Assembly (NCBI GenBank): GCA_963768075.1
Contig: CAVYHD010000018.1
Span: forward strand, 186,001 to 250,000
DNA: 64,000 nt
Origin: QHXW01 sp963768075
GTDB lineage: Bacteria; Acidobacteriota; Terriglobia; Bryobacterales; Bryobacteraceae
Direction: 5' to 3'
Of this stretch, positions 35,980-43,795 are shown piece by piece; within the stretch, counting starts at the first letter, position 1, and each line of letters begins with the position of its first letter. Both the position numbers and the translations under genes were made by a program. The notes under the pieces are model-generated. The model was not told where the DNA came from. It saw only the letters and a list, made by a program, of their open reading frames with translations, and made no database searches.

Positions 35980-36629
35980 GCGAACCCTCACGTACCGGCG
36001 GGTCATTGGTTGGTCTGCGGCAGTTCCTGCGCCGTCCTTCTTCGGGTGAGTTCTGCGAAATGTGTCACAAGGATCTGGCGGCCAACCACCAGCACCTACT
36101 GGAACCGGCCAGCCGCAAGTTGCTCTGCGCCTGCGACGCGTGCGCGATCCTGTTCAGCAGCCAGGGCCAAACGAAATGCAAGCGTGTCCCCCGGCGCATC
36201 CGATTTTTGGCGGACTTTCGGATAACGGATAGCCAATGGGGCGGGCTGATGCTGCCGATCAACATGGCTTTCTTTTTCAAGAGCACACCGCTAGGCCGCG
36301 TAATTGCTTTATACCCCAGTCCAGCCGGCGCCACCGAGTCACTACTGTCGTTCGACACTTGGGACGAAATCGAGCTTGAAAATCCCGTGCTGCTGGAAAT
36401 GGAACCGGACGTCGAGGCCCTTCTGGTGAATCGAATCGGTCATTCGCGAGGATTCTCCGACCCCGAGTATTACCTGGTGCCCATTGATGAATGCTTCAAA
36501 CTGGTGGGTCTGATCCGAATACGATGGCAGGGTTTATCTGGGGGCACGGAGGTCTGGCGGGAGATTGGTCAATTTTTCGCTGATCTCAAGGCGAAGGCCC
36601 CACGTGTGGCGGAGGGGCACCATGCCTGA
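35976..36629 (+). CDS. DUF5947-like hydrogenase accessory protein with zinc-ribbon motif
   Basis: 217 residues from GTG 35976, overlapping the NifU-like gene. The N-terminus has two cysteine pairs (FCEMCHKDL and LCACDACAILF), probably a structural zinc site, followed by an alpha/beta domain with FYKSTP-like IMAFFFKSTPLGR and SDPEYYLVPIDECFKLVGLIR. Recognised as a conserved companion of group 1h hydrogenases; biochemical role unknown. Overlaps the next gene by 8 bases. Confidence 0.7.
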   Translation: MSEPSRTGGSLVGLRQFLRRPSSGEFCEMCHKDLAANHQHLLEPASRKLLCACDACAILFSSQGQTKCKRVPRRIRFLADFRITDSQWGGLMLPINMAFFFKSTPLGRVIALYPSPAGATESLLSFDTWDEIELENPVLLEMEPDVEALLVNRIGHSRGFSDPEYYLVPIDECFKLVGLIRIRWQGLSGGTEVWREIGQFFADLKAKAPRVAEGHHA

Positions 36630-37275
36630 TCTAGGCATCACAGTGGAGAAGGTGGAGGTGGTTCCATTCGCGGCTTCCCCCACGCTCGCCTTCAAACTGC
36701 GCGTGGCGAACGGAGATCAGGCGGAGACGATCCACACGGTTGTGCTGCGGTGTCAAGTCCAGATCGAGGTGACGCGACGGCGGTACACCGCATTGGACCA
36801 GGAGCGGCTTCGAGATCTTTTCGGCGAGCCGGAGCGGTGGGGGCAAACGCTGCGCAATATGTTGTGGGTCAACACCAGCGCCGTGGTCCCGCATTTTGTT
36901 GGCGTCACTACTGTTGATCTGCAGGTGCCCTGTACCTTCGATTTCAGCGTTGCGACGACCAAATACTTCAACGGCCTTGCGGATGGAGATATTCCCGTTT
37001 GCCTGATGTTCAGCGGCACGGCTTTCTACGCCGACTCTACGGGAGCGCTTCGAGTGGCGCCTATCTCATGGGAAAAAGAAACCCGCTTCCGAATGCCGCT
37101 GAAGGTATGGAAAGACATGATGGATGCGTACTATCCCAATAGCGCGTGGCTCTGCCTTCGCAGAGACGTCTTTGAAGATTTGCATCGATTCAAAGTTCAA
37201 CGCGGCGTGCCGACATGGGAGCAAGCATTTGAAATAATGCTTGCCTCGCTGAAGGAAGAAGAAGTGCGGTCATGA
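36622..37275 (+). CDS. DUF6084-like hydrogenase accessory protein
   Basis: 217 residues from ATG 36622 with GGAGGGG just upstream. Beta-rich N-terminal half (LAFKLRVAN, HTVVLRCQVQIEVTRRRY), the segment TLRNMLWVNTSAVVPHF, and a helical C-terminus (FEDLHRFKVQRGVPTWEQAFE). It resembles the conserved unknown protein that sits beside DUF5947 in actinobacterial hydrogenase operons. Soluble; may be a chaperone or assembly factor by context only. The next ATG lies within its stop (ATGA). Confidence 0.7.
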   Translation: MPDLGITVEKVEVVPFAASPTLAFKLRVANGDQAETIHTVVLRCQVQIEVTRRRYTALDQERLRDLFGEPERWGQTLRNMLWVNTSAVVPHFVGVTTVDLQVPCTFDFSVATTKYFNGLADGDIPVCLMFSGTAFYADSTGALRVAPISWEKETRFRMPLKVWKDMMDAYYPNSAWLCLRRDVFEDLHRFKVQRGVPTWEQAFEIMLASLKEEEVRS

Positions 37276-38195
37276 ACGCGCGCGCCGTTGAAAAGATCGC
37301 CGGCGCAGTGCTGTACGAAGGATATATTCTCTACCCTTACCGCCCGTCCGCGGTGAAGAACCGGCAACGTTTCAATTTTGGAGTACTCTATCCCCGCGAA
37401 TATTGTGAGCTCCAACCGGGATCGGAATCTTGGCAAATGAGGACAGAATGCTTGGTGACGGGTAGTCCCTCTACGACGATCGAAGTTAACCTGCGTTTCC
37501 TGCAACTCGCCACACGTCGGGAGTGGCAAGAAGGCCAGGAGCGCGACGTTGGCGCGCCGCCTTGCACTCTGGAGTCCATTGCAGCGCAGCCGTTCCAAAA
37601 GCGATTTACGTTCGATCGCGCCGACGATGCCGACGGGCGATCGTCGGAAACGCTGGATGGGGAATTGGAATTTCGTGCCGTGCGGCTCGATGAAAGTCTC
37701 TTTAGGCTCGTTTTGAGCATCCGGAACCTGGCAAACCTGGAACATGCGAGCGAGCTAAGCCGCGACCGGTTGCTGTTGCGATCCTTTGTCTCAGTCCACA
37801 GCATTCTTCACGCTGCCGGCGGCGAGTTCATTTCCTTGTTCGATCCGCCGGAACATCTCAAAAGCGCCGCGGCAGAGTGCCACAATGCCGGAACCTGGCC
37901 CGTCTTGGCAGGAGAGGAAGGACAGCGGGATCTGGTTCTGTCCGCGCCGATCATCCTTTACGACTATCCACAGATCGCGCCCGAAAGTGCCGGCGACCTC
38001 TTCGACGGTACTGAAATCGATGAGATCCTGGCGCTGCGGATCTTGACCATGACTGATGCCGAAAAGCTGGAAGTGCGGAACGGCGACGATCGCGCCCGGC
38101 AGATTCTCGAAAGGACCGAGATGCTGTCGCCCGAACATTTTCAAAAGCTCCATGGGGCGCTGCGCGGCTTGCGGATCAGCGAGGGACCGCAATGA
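37272..38195 (+). CDS. Conserved hydrogenase-operon protein of unknown function
   Basis: 307 residues, soluble, no motif I recognise. It starts EKIAGAVLYEGYILYPYRPSA, continues with FNFGVLYPREYCE and alternates beta-rich and helical stretches; SVHSILHAAGGEFISLFDPP is the most distinctive later block. Translationally coupled at both ends (ATGA overlaps with 36622 and 38192 genes), so it is made with the hydrogenase and is likely an assembly or partner protein. Confidence 0.7.
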   Translation: MNARAVEKIAGAVLYEGYILYPYRPSAVKNRQRFNFGVLYPREYCELQPGSESWQMRTECLVTGSPSTTIEVNLRFLQLATRREWQEGQERDVGAPPCTLESIAAQPFQKRFTFDRADDADGRSSETLDGELEFRAVRLDESLFRLVLSIRNLANLEHASELSRDRLLLRSFVSVHSILHAAGGEFISLFDPPEHLKSAAAECHNAGTWPVLAGEEGQRDLVLSAPIILYDYPQIAPESAGDLFDGTEIDEILALRILTMTDAEKLEVRNGDDRARQILERTEMLSPEHFQKLHGALRGLRISEGPQ

Positions 38196-38488
38196 ACGAG
38201 TGGGAATGGCAACTGCTGGAGGACAGGGCGGTGATTAACCAGGTCACGGCCGGCGGCGTCCAGTGCGCGATAGGTGATCGTGTCCGCCTGCGTCCGCGGA
38301 GTGGCGCCGACGTCATGGACATTGCCCTGACCGGCAAGACAGGGATCATCGAGAGCATCGAGCAAGACTACGAGGGAAAGATTCAGCTGGCAATCGTGAT
38401 GGATGACGACCCCGGCAAAGACTTGGGTATGCTAAGGCAGCCCGGCCACCGCTTTTTCTTCAATGTTGAGGAAATCGAGCCGTTATGA
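38192..38488 (+). CDS. Small hydrogenase-operon protein of unknown function
   Basis: 98 residues. A small beta-barrel-like chain: VQCAIGDRVRLRPRSGADVMD, then LTGKTGIIESIEQDYEGKIQLAIVMDDDPGKDL and the ending HRFFFNVEEIEPL. The pattern resembles SH3-like small barrels but no family is certain. Overlaps the genes on both sides by four bases. Confidence 0.7.
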   Translation: MNEWEWQLLEDRAVINQVTAGGVQCAIGDRVRLRPRSGADVMDIALTGKTGIIESIEQDYEGKIQLAIVMDDDPGKDLGMLRQPGHRFFFNVEEIEPL

Positions 38489-38904
38489 CGAATCCGCCGG
38501 TTCTCATAGCTTGCATCGGGAATATCTTTCTGGGCGATGACGGCTTCGGGACGGAAGTGGCGCGCCGGCTCGCTGAGCGCCCGCTGCCGCCGGGTGTCAT
38601 CGTAAAAGACTTCGGAATCCGTGGACTGGATCTAACCTATGCACTGCTCGATCCGTACGAACTCGTCATCCTGGTGGATGCATGCCCCCGCGGCGGCGAA
38701 CCCGGCACGGTGTATCTGGTGGAACCGGACCCCGCCGGCGCTAACTCGCAGGATGCTCCGCCCGCCCACTTGGAGGTGCACGACATGAATCCGGCGAATG
38801 TGCTTCGCGTGGTCAAGTCGATGGGTGGAACATCCAGCCGGGTTCTTATCGTGGGCTGTGAGCCCGCCGACCTGGGATCAGAAGAAGAGGCAGGCTCGGG
38901 TTAA
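38485..38904 (+). CDS. hupD: Hydrogenase maturation protease, frameshifted at the C-terminus
   Basis: 139 residues as read. All three nickel-sensing/catalytic positions of the HybD/HupD family are visible: the acidic residue in GDDGFG, DACPRGG and HDMNP. It should cut the 21-residue tail from HhyL after His577. The frame ends in EEEAGSG. Past an apparent GA duplication in GAAGAAGAGG (about 38880-38889) a second frame continues LSEPVAAAVDQALFMIEMLV to a stop at 39009-39011, which is the expected C-terminal helix (full length 174). The gene may be damaged, mis-sequenced or phase-variable. Confidence 0.85.
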   Translation: MTNPPVLIACIGNIFLGDDGFGTEVARRLAERPLPPGVIVKDFGIRGLDLTYALLDPYELVILVDACPRGGEPGTVYLVEPDPAGANSQDAPPAHLEVHDMNPANVLRVVKSMGGTSSRVLIVGCEPADLGSEEEAGSG

Positions 38905-39033
38905 GCGAGCCAGTGGCGGCCGCCGTTGACCAAGCCCTGTTCATGATCGAGATGCTCGTCGCGAAGGCCCTGCACAGCGGACCAAGAGAAGCAGCGTTGC
39001 AATCGAATTAGAAAGCAAGGAGAGAGCACTTCA

Positions 39034-39228
39034 ATGGAAAACATAGAACACGTGAACGGTCAAGATTCGAATGAGAGCAGAGATACTTTGTTCCTGTTGG
39101 GAGGCGCCGCAATGGTCGTGTTCGGCGCCGGCCTCATTCTGTCAACGCCGATCATCCGGCGATACCTCGGGGCGCGGGAATCGGCAACCTCGTGCAGGCT
39201 GCCATCCCGGATTTCCAGCGGTACATGA
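39034..39228 (+). CDS. Small single-span membrane protein of the hydrogenase operon, probably frameshifted
   Basis: 64 residues as read, with one membrane helix (LFLLGGAAMVVFGAGLILS). AAGGAG precedes the ATG. In a second frame, entered if two G are removed from the GGGG run at about 39168-39171, the chain continues AGIGNLVQAAIPDFQRYMKL and ends RSM with a stop at 39245 that overlaps the yceI-like GTG start. The P-D-x-x-R-Y-x-K/R ending resembles the DUF6893 small proteins found near these hydrogenases. A membrane anchor role is possible. Confidence 0.6.
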   Translation: MENIEHVNGQDSNESRDTLFLLGGAAMVVFGAGLILSTPIIRRYLGARESATSCRLPSRISSGT

Positions 39229-39241
39229 AATTGAGATCCAT

Positions 39242-39820
39242 GTGACGGCGGCGCAACCCGGAACCGCGGTGGCGCACTATCTGATTGACAAGAGCGTGAG
39301 CCGGTTTACCGTGCGCGCGTTCGCCAGCGGAATGCTTTCGGCGCTGGGACACAATCCAACCATCGCGATCCGAGACTTTGCTGGCGAGGCCGGCTTTGAC
39401 CCCGCCGCGACGGGACAAGCTTCGCTGCGGCTTCAAATCCGCGCGGATTCTCTGGAAGTGACGAATGACATCAGCAGCAAGGATCGCAAGGAAATCGAGA
39501 GCATGATGAACGAAAAAGTGCTCGAAAGTTCGAAGTACGCGACGATTGTCTTTGAAAGCGCCGAGGCTTCCGCGAATCAATTGGGAGAAGGGCGATATCG
39601 GATCGTCATGAACGGCAACCTGTCGCTGCACGGCGTAACCCGCAGGCTTCCGGTGACGGCGCAGGTGACTGTGACGGGCGATATGCTCCGGGCTTCCGGC
39701 GACTTTTCCATTCTCCAAAGCGACTATGGCATTCCGCTCGTTAGCGTTGCGGGAGGGGCGTTGAAGTTGAAAGACGACCTCAAGTTCACGTTCGACATCG
39801 TTGCGCGACAGAAGGAATAA
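39242..39820 (+). CDS. YceI-like lipid/isoprenoid-binding protein
   Basis: 192 residues from GTG 39242, coupled to the upstream frame-corrected stop. YceI lipocalin-like signatures: AHYLIDKSVSRFTVRAFASG, ALGHNPTIAIRDFAGEAGFD, MMNEKVLESSKYATIVFESA and LHGVTRRLPVTAQV. YceI proteins bind long isoprenoid chains such as ubiquinone or menaquinone in their barrel. No signal peptide is present, so it stays in the cytosol with the hydrogenase. In this operon it may carry or present quinone to the enzyme (inference). Confidence 0.85.
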   Translation: MTAAQPGTAVAHYLIDKSVSRFTVRAFASGMLSALGHNPTIAIRDFAGEAGFDPAATGQASLRLQIRADSLEVTNDISSKDRKEIESMMNEKVLESSKYATIVFESAEASANQLGEGRYRIVMNGNLSLHGVTRRLPVTAQVTVTGDMLRASGDFSILQSDYGIPLVSVAGGALKLKDDLKFTFDIVARQKE

Positions 39821-39821
39821 C

Positions 39822-40124
39822 ATGTGTCTCGCCATACCCGGAAAGATCGTAGACTTGCTGGCCGAGGATCGAAGCCTGGCGGTTGTGGACGTTCTGGGAG
39901 TTCGCCGGAAGGTCGACCTCGGGCTTTTACAGGAGGAGCATCCCATCATCGGTGATTGGGTCCTCATCCACGTTGGTTTTGCAATGAGCAAGATCGGCGA
40001 GGCCGACGCGCTGCAGCAACTCCGCATGCTCACGGAACTGGGCGAGAGCGAAGCGGCGATGGAAGAAGTTCGCGGGTACGGCCTGGGTGATTCGGAGGAG
40101 ACCGCGAGCACAGGCGGACCCTGA
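39822..40124 (+). CDS. hypC: Hydrogenase maturation chaperone HypC
   Basis: 100 residues starting MCLAIPGKI, with the N-terminal Cys2 needed to bind HypD and the iron centre, and the small OB-like body (VVDVLGVRRKVDLGLL, GDWVLIHVGFAMSKI). Together with HypD it carries the Fe(CN)2CO unit to the large subunit. The C-terminal tail (about 25 residues, GYGLGDSEETASTGGP) is longer than in classical HypC. Confidence 0.95.
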   Translation: MCLAIPGKIVDLLAEDRSLAVVDVLGVRRKVDLGLLQEEHPIIGDWVLIHVGFAMSKIGEADALQQLRMLTELGESEAAMEEVRGYGLGDSEETASTGGP

Positions 40125-40160
40125 GCCATCAGCTTGAGCGCGGAGACGGGAGGATAAGCC

Positions 40161-41306
40161 ATGCGATTTGTCGACGAGTTTCGCGAACCGGAGTTGATCA
40201 CCAGGACCGCCAATGAGATATGCCGGCTGGCCGATCCGAAGCGGCACTACCGGTTCATGGAAGTATGCGGGGGACACACTCACTCCATCTACCGGTTTGG
40301 CCTGAAGGATCTCTTGCCTCCCAACATCGAACTGGTCCACGGTCCTGGCTGTCCAGTCTGCGTGCTTCCCATGGGAAGAATCGACGACGGATTGTCCATT
40401 GCAGAGCAACCCGGCGTGATTTTTACTGCGTTCGGTGACATGATGCGCGTCCCAGGTACGCGCGGAAGCCCGCTCGAATACAAGGCGCGTGGGATGGATG
40501 TCCGTATTATCTATTCGCCTTCCGACGCACTCAAGCTTGCCCGGAACAACCCCGACAAGCATGTCATGTTCTTTGCCATCGGTTTTGAGACCACAGCGCC
40601 CTCAACCGCGCTGACGCTGATGCGCGCCAAGACGCAGGCCATCCGCAACTTCTCGGTTTTCTGCAATCACGTGACGATCATTCCGGCCATCCGGGCCATA
40701 CTCGATTCTCCGGATATGAGAATCGATGCATTTATCGGCCCCGGCCATGTATCTACCGTGATTGGATGCCGGCCCTATGCATGGATCGCTAATAACGAAG
40801 AGACGCCGATCGTCGTCGCCGGATTCGAGCCGCTCGATGTTCTCCAGTCCATCGTGATGCTGCTTCGTCAGTTGAACGAAAACCGAAGGAAAGTTGAGAA
40901 CCAATACACACGCGCGGTCCCTTGGGAAGGAAACCGCGCGGCACTCAAAGCCATGGCCGAGGTTTTTGAATTACGCCCGTATTTTGAATGGCGGGGATTA
41001 GGCTTTATCTCGCAGTCCGCTCTCCGGATTCGCGAGTCGTATGCGGAGTGGGACGCGGAACGCCGCTTTTCCGTGCCTGGCGTCAGGGTCACCGATCCGA
41101 AGGCAGCTCAGTGCGGGGAAGTCCTGAAGGGTGTGCTGAAGCCGGCGCAGTGTAAGCTGTTCGGCAAAGAATGTACTCCCGAAAACCCGATCGGCGCTCT
41201 GATGGTGTCGTCGGAAGGCTCCTGCGCTGCCTATTACAACTACGAGCACCGCAAGACCGGGTCGCTGACGAATTTGTCACGAACGCCAACTTCTCTAGGG
41301 GTGTGA
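40161..41306 (+). CDS. hypD: Hydrogenase maturation factor HypD
   Basis: 381 residues. Conserved motifs: FMEVCGGHTHSIYRFGL, LVHGPGCPVCVLP, FAIGFETTAPSTA, FCNHVTIIPA and the C-terminal cysteine region CTPENPIGALMVSSEGSC that binds the 4Fe-4S cluster. HypD holds the iron while CN and CO ligands are attached. Preceded by GGAGG six bases before the ATG. Confidence 0.97.
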   Translation: MRFVDEFREPELITRTANEICRLADPKRHYRFMEVCGGHTHSIYRFGLKDLLPPNIELVHGPGCPVCVLPMGRIDDGLSIAEQPGVIFTAFGDMMRVPGTRGSPLEYKARGMDVRIIYSPSDALKLARNNPDKHVMFFAIGFETTAPSTALTLMRAKTQAIRNFSVFCNHVTIIPAIRAILDSPDMRIDAFIGPGHVSTVIGCRPYAWIANNEETPIVVAGFEPLDVLQSIVMLLRQLNENRRKVENQYTRAVPWEGNRAALKAMAEVFELRPYFEWRGLGFISQSALRIRESYAEWDAERRFSVPGVRVTDPKAAQCGEVLKGVLKPAQCKLFGKECTPENPIGALMVSSEGSCAAYYNYEHRKTGSLTNLSRTPTSLGV

Positions 41307-41321
41307 CAGGAGCGATATCGG

Positions 41322-42362
41322 ATGGCCAGCGTTGTTTCCAGAATCCGGTTTCGGGACCCGCAAGTTGAGATGGCTCATGGAGCCGGTGGAAAGGCGAGCC
41401 GGCGGCTCATCGACGGGCTATTCTCGCCTATCCTTTTCGGCTCCGCTCCGGCGCCCTTGGGCGATGCGGCCCACGTGAACGTGAACGGAACCTGCGTGGC
41501 GATGACCACCGACAGTTTCGTAGTCAGGCCGCTGCGCTTTCCGGGAGGCTCCATTGGAGAACTCGCGGTGAATGGAACGGTCAATGACCTGGCGGTCTCA
41601 GGGGCAAGGGCACAGGCGATGGTTGTCAGTTACGTGCTGGAAGCAGGGCTGCCGACCGAGATACTGGAAGCCGAGGTTCGTGCCATGGCGGCCGCCGCGA
41701 GCGCCGCTGGTGTCGTCATTGCGGGAGGCGATACGAAAGTCGTCGAACATGGCAAGGCGGATCAGATGTATATCACGACCTCTGGTATCGGTCACCTGAT
41801 TCCGGGATTGAGCATCTCGCCGGCCGCGGTACGCTGCGGCGATAAGATCCTGGTTTCAGGTCCGATCGGCGACCACGGCATTACGATTCTGTTGGCGCGT
41901 GGCGAACTTGATCTCGATGCGGATCTCCGCTCGGATACTCGTTCCGTGCTCCCCTTTGTGGAGGCGCTTGCGGAAGCCGTGGGCGCCGCGGTTCACTGGA
42001 TGCGCGATCCGACACGTGGAGGGGTCGCGACCTCCTTAAACGAGCTCGCTCACGATTGCGGCCTCGGAATCGTGCTATCGGAAGACTTGATTCCCGTCCG
42101 CGACGAAGTGCGCGGAGCGTGCGAGTTGTTGGGCCTGGACCCGCTTCACATTGCGAATGAAGGCCAATTTCTCGCCGTGGTTGCCGCCGAACAAGCCAAG
42201 GCTGCCCTCGACGCGTTGCGGGGGACGCCCGGCGGCCGGGAGGCCGCATTGATTGGTGAAATTAGCGAGCAGCCAGCGGGATCAGTTCTCGTCACGACGC
42301 TTTACGGGGGCAGCCGGATCGTGGACATGCTGGTCGGCGATCCGCTGCCCAGAATCTGTTAG
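41322..42362 (+). CDS. hypE: Hydrogenase maturation factor HypE (cyanide donor)
   Basis: 346 residues of the PurM/ThiL-like ATPase fold: MAHGAGGKASRRLIDGLF, MTTDSFVVRPLRFPGG, DLAVSGARA and GPIGDHGI. The chain ends PRIC, the conserved C-terminal cysteine that receives carbamoyl from HypF and dehydrates it to thiocyanate, the source of the cyanide ligands. Gap of 15 bases after hypD. Confidence 0.97.
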   Translation: MASVVSRIRFRDPQVEMAHGAGGKASRRLIDGLFSPILFGSAPAPLGDAAHVNVNGTCVAMTTDSFVVRPLRFPGGSIGELAVNGTVNDLAVSGARAQAMVVSYVLEAGLPTEILEAEVRAMAAAASAAGVVIAGGDTKVVEHGKADQMYITTSGIGHLIPGLSISPAAVRCGDKILVSGPIGDHGITILLARGELDLDADLRSDTRSVLPFVEALAEAVGAAVHWMRDPTRGGVATSLNELAHDCGLGIVLSEDLIPVRDEVRGACELLGLDPLHIANEGQFLAVVAAEQAKAALDALRGTPGGREAALIGEISEQPAGSVLVTTLYGGSRIVDMLVGDPLPRIC

Positions 42363-42371
42363 GAGCCAAAA

Positions 42372-43550
42372 ATGGTCCAGACATGCGATCTGGCAAGCGA
42401 CGTCCAGGATCGGCTTCTCGAGCGCAATCGGATTTTTGAAGACTTCTTCGCGCGCGAGGCGCATTCCCTCGCCGTGGCTTGCCGGGAGATGTCTGACCGC
42501 TTTCTGCAAGGAGGGCGGCTGTTGGCATTTGGGCGCGGCCCTTACAGTACAGATGCGCAGCACGTCTCCGTCGAGTTCGTGCATCCGATTATCGTCGGCA
42601 AACGCGCATTGCCGGCGTTGGATCTCTCCATGCTTTTTCGTCCCTGGCTGGATGCAATCCTCCGGCCAGAGGATATCGTCATGGGATTTGGGCCGCCGGA
42701 AGGTGACAATGAAATTGCCGCCGCCCTTTCCGCCGGGCACAATCGGGGAGCAATGACGTTCCAGCTGCCGGGCAACGGTGGTTCCTACACGTTCCAGCCG
42801 CCGACTCAGAATCCATTCGTCCATCAGGAGCTGATGGAGATTCTGTATCACACGTTATGGGAGACTGTGCACGTCTTTTTCGAGCATCGGGAACTCGGCT
42901 ATGACGTCGGTGACTCCGGATTTCTGTATCCGTTTCTTGGCGAAGAGAAGCAGCATACGGATGATATTGTCGAGGAGGTAGCCGCATCCATTCGCCTGAA
43001 GGCCCGCGAGGATGCACGCCTGCGGGTCCAGGTGGCCCGGGAGGAAGCCGGACAGATCGTCGGCACCGCACGCGCAATTCACGACCGCCTGGCGCAAGGC
43101 GGCAAGCTGCTCATTTTCGGCAACGGAGGATCGGCTACCGATGCGAACGACTGGGCCATCGACTGCGTGCTTCCACCCGCCGGATATCGGCCCGTCCCCG
43201 CAATCTCTTTGTCCATGGAGCCCGCCAACCTCACCGCGATCGCCAACGACGTCGGAATCGAACTGATCTTTCTGCGTCAGATCATTGCCCAAGCTCGAAG
43301 CGGAGATGTGGCTATCGGAATTTCCACCAGCGGCGGATCCCGCAACATTATAATGGCGCTAGAAGAAGCCCGGAAGCGTGGCTTGCTCACGGTGGCGCTC
43401 CTAGGCTACGACGGCGGAGAAATCCTCCGGCGCGAGCTGGCCGACTTTTCCCTGGTGGTCCAATCCGATTACATTCCGCGTATTCAGGAAGTGCAAGCGT
43501 CAACTTATCACGTAATTCGCGAAACGCTGGAGGTACTTTCCCGTGCCTAA
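42372..43550 (+). CDS. Double SIS-domain protein (GmhA-like) of the hydrogenase operon
   Basis: 392 residues made of two sugar-isomerase (SIS) domains. The first (about 30-175) is divergent (LLAFGRGPYSTDAQHVSVEF); the second (about 215-385) is canonical, with LLIFGNGGSATDANDWAID and GISTSGGSRNIIMALEEARK as in phosphoheptose isomerases. Such proteins recur in group 1h hyp clusters between hypE and hypF, yet their substrate is not known; a regulatory or cofactor-handling role is speculative. Overlaps the glutaredoxin-like gene by 8 bases. Confidence 0.85.
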   Translation: MVQTCDLASDVQDRLLERNRIFEDFFAREAHSLAVACREMSDRFLQGGRLLAFGRGPYSTDAQHVSVEFVHPIIVGKRALPALDLSMLFRPWLDAILRPEDIVMGFGPPEGDNEIAAALSAGHNRGAMTFQLPGNGGSYTFQPPTQNPFVHQELMEILYHTLWETVHVFFEHRELGYDVGDSGFLYPFLGEEKQHTDDIVEEVAASIRLKAREDARLRVQVAREEAGQIVGTARAIHDRLAQGGKLLIFGNGGSATDANDWAIDCVLPPAGYRPVPAISLSMEPANLTAIANDVGIELIFLRQIIAQARSGDVAIGISTSGGSRNIIMALEEARKRGLLTVALLGYDGGEILRRELADFSLVVQSDYIPRIQEVQASTYHVIRETLEVLSRA

Positions 43551-43776
43551 ATTCGAACTCTTTGGTACCAGAAGCTGCCCTTATACCCAGGAAATGCGGG
43601 AGTGGCTCGAATGGAAAGGGCACGAATACGTTGAATACGACGTGGAGATGGACTCCGAGGCTCGGGCTCGCATGATCACGATTACTCGCGGGCAGCGTAC
43701 CGTACCAATCCTGGCGGAGGACGGCGACGTCGTGCAGATCGGCTGGCAGGGCCGTGGCTGCGTGGTCGGGGGTTGA
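43543..43776 (+). CDS. Glutaredoxin-like protein
   Basis: 77 residues from GTG 43543. Thioredoxin-fold start with redox motif CPYT (RSCPYTQEMREWLEWKG) and the cis-proline TVPI. It resembles the short NrdH/mycoredoxin-like glutaredoxins. The residues after TVPILAEDG (VVQIGWQGRGCVVGG) match the usual GSH-binding region. It may keep hydrogenase assembly cysteines or clusters reduced. It lies inside the maturation operon. Confidence 0.85.
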   Translation: MPKFELFGTRSCPYTQEMREWLEWKGHEYVEYDVEMDSEARARMITITRGQRTVPILAEDGDVVQIGWQGRGCVVGG

Positions 43777-43795
43777 ATGCGGGTGACATGATCCG

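Noticed and set aside
39152..40213. Long minus-strand frame (353 codons) opposite yceI-like and hypC genes
   Set aside because: Opposite two genes with clear family signatures; Ser/Arg-rich translation with no domain.
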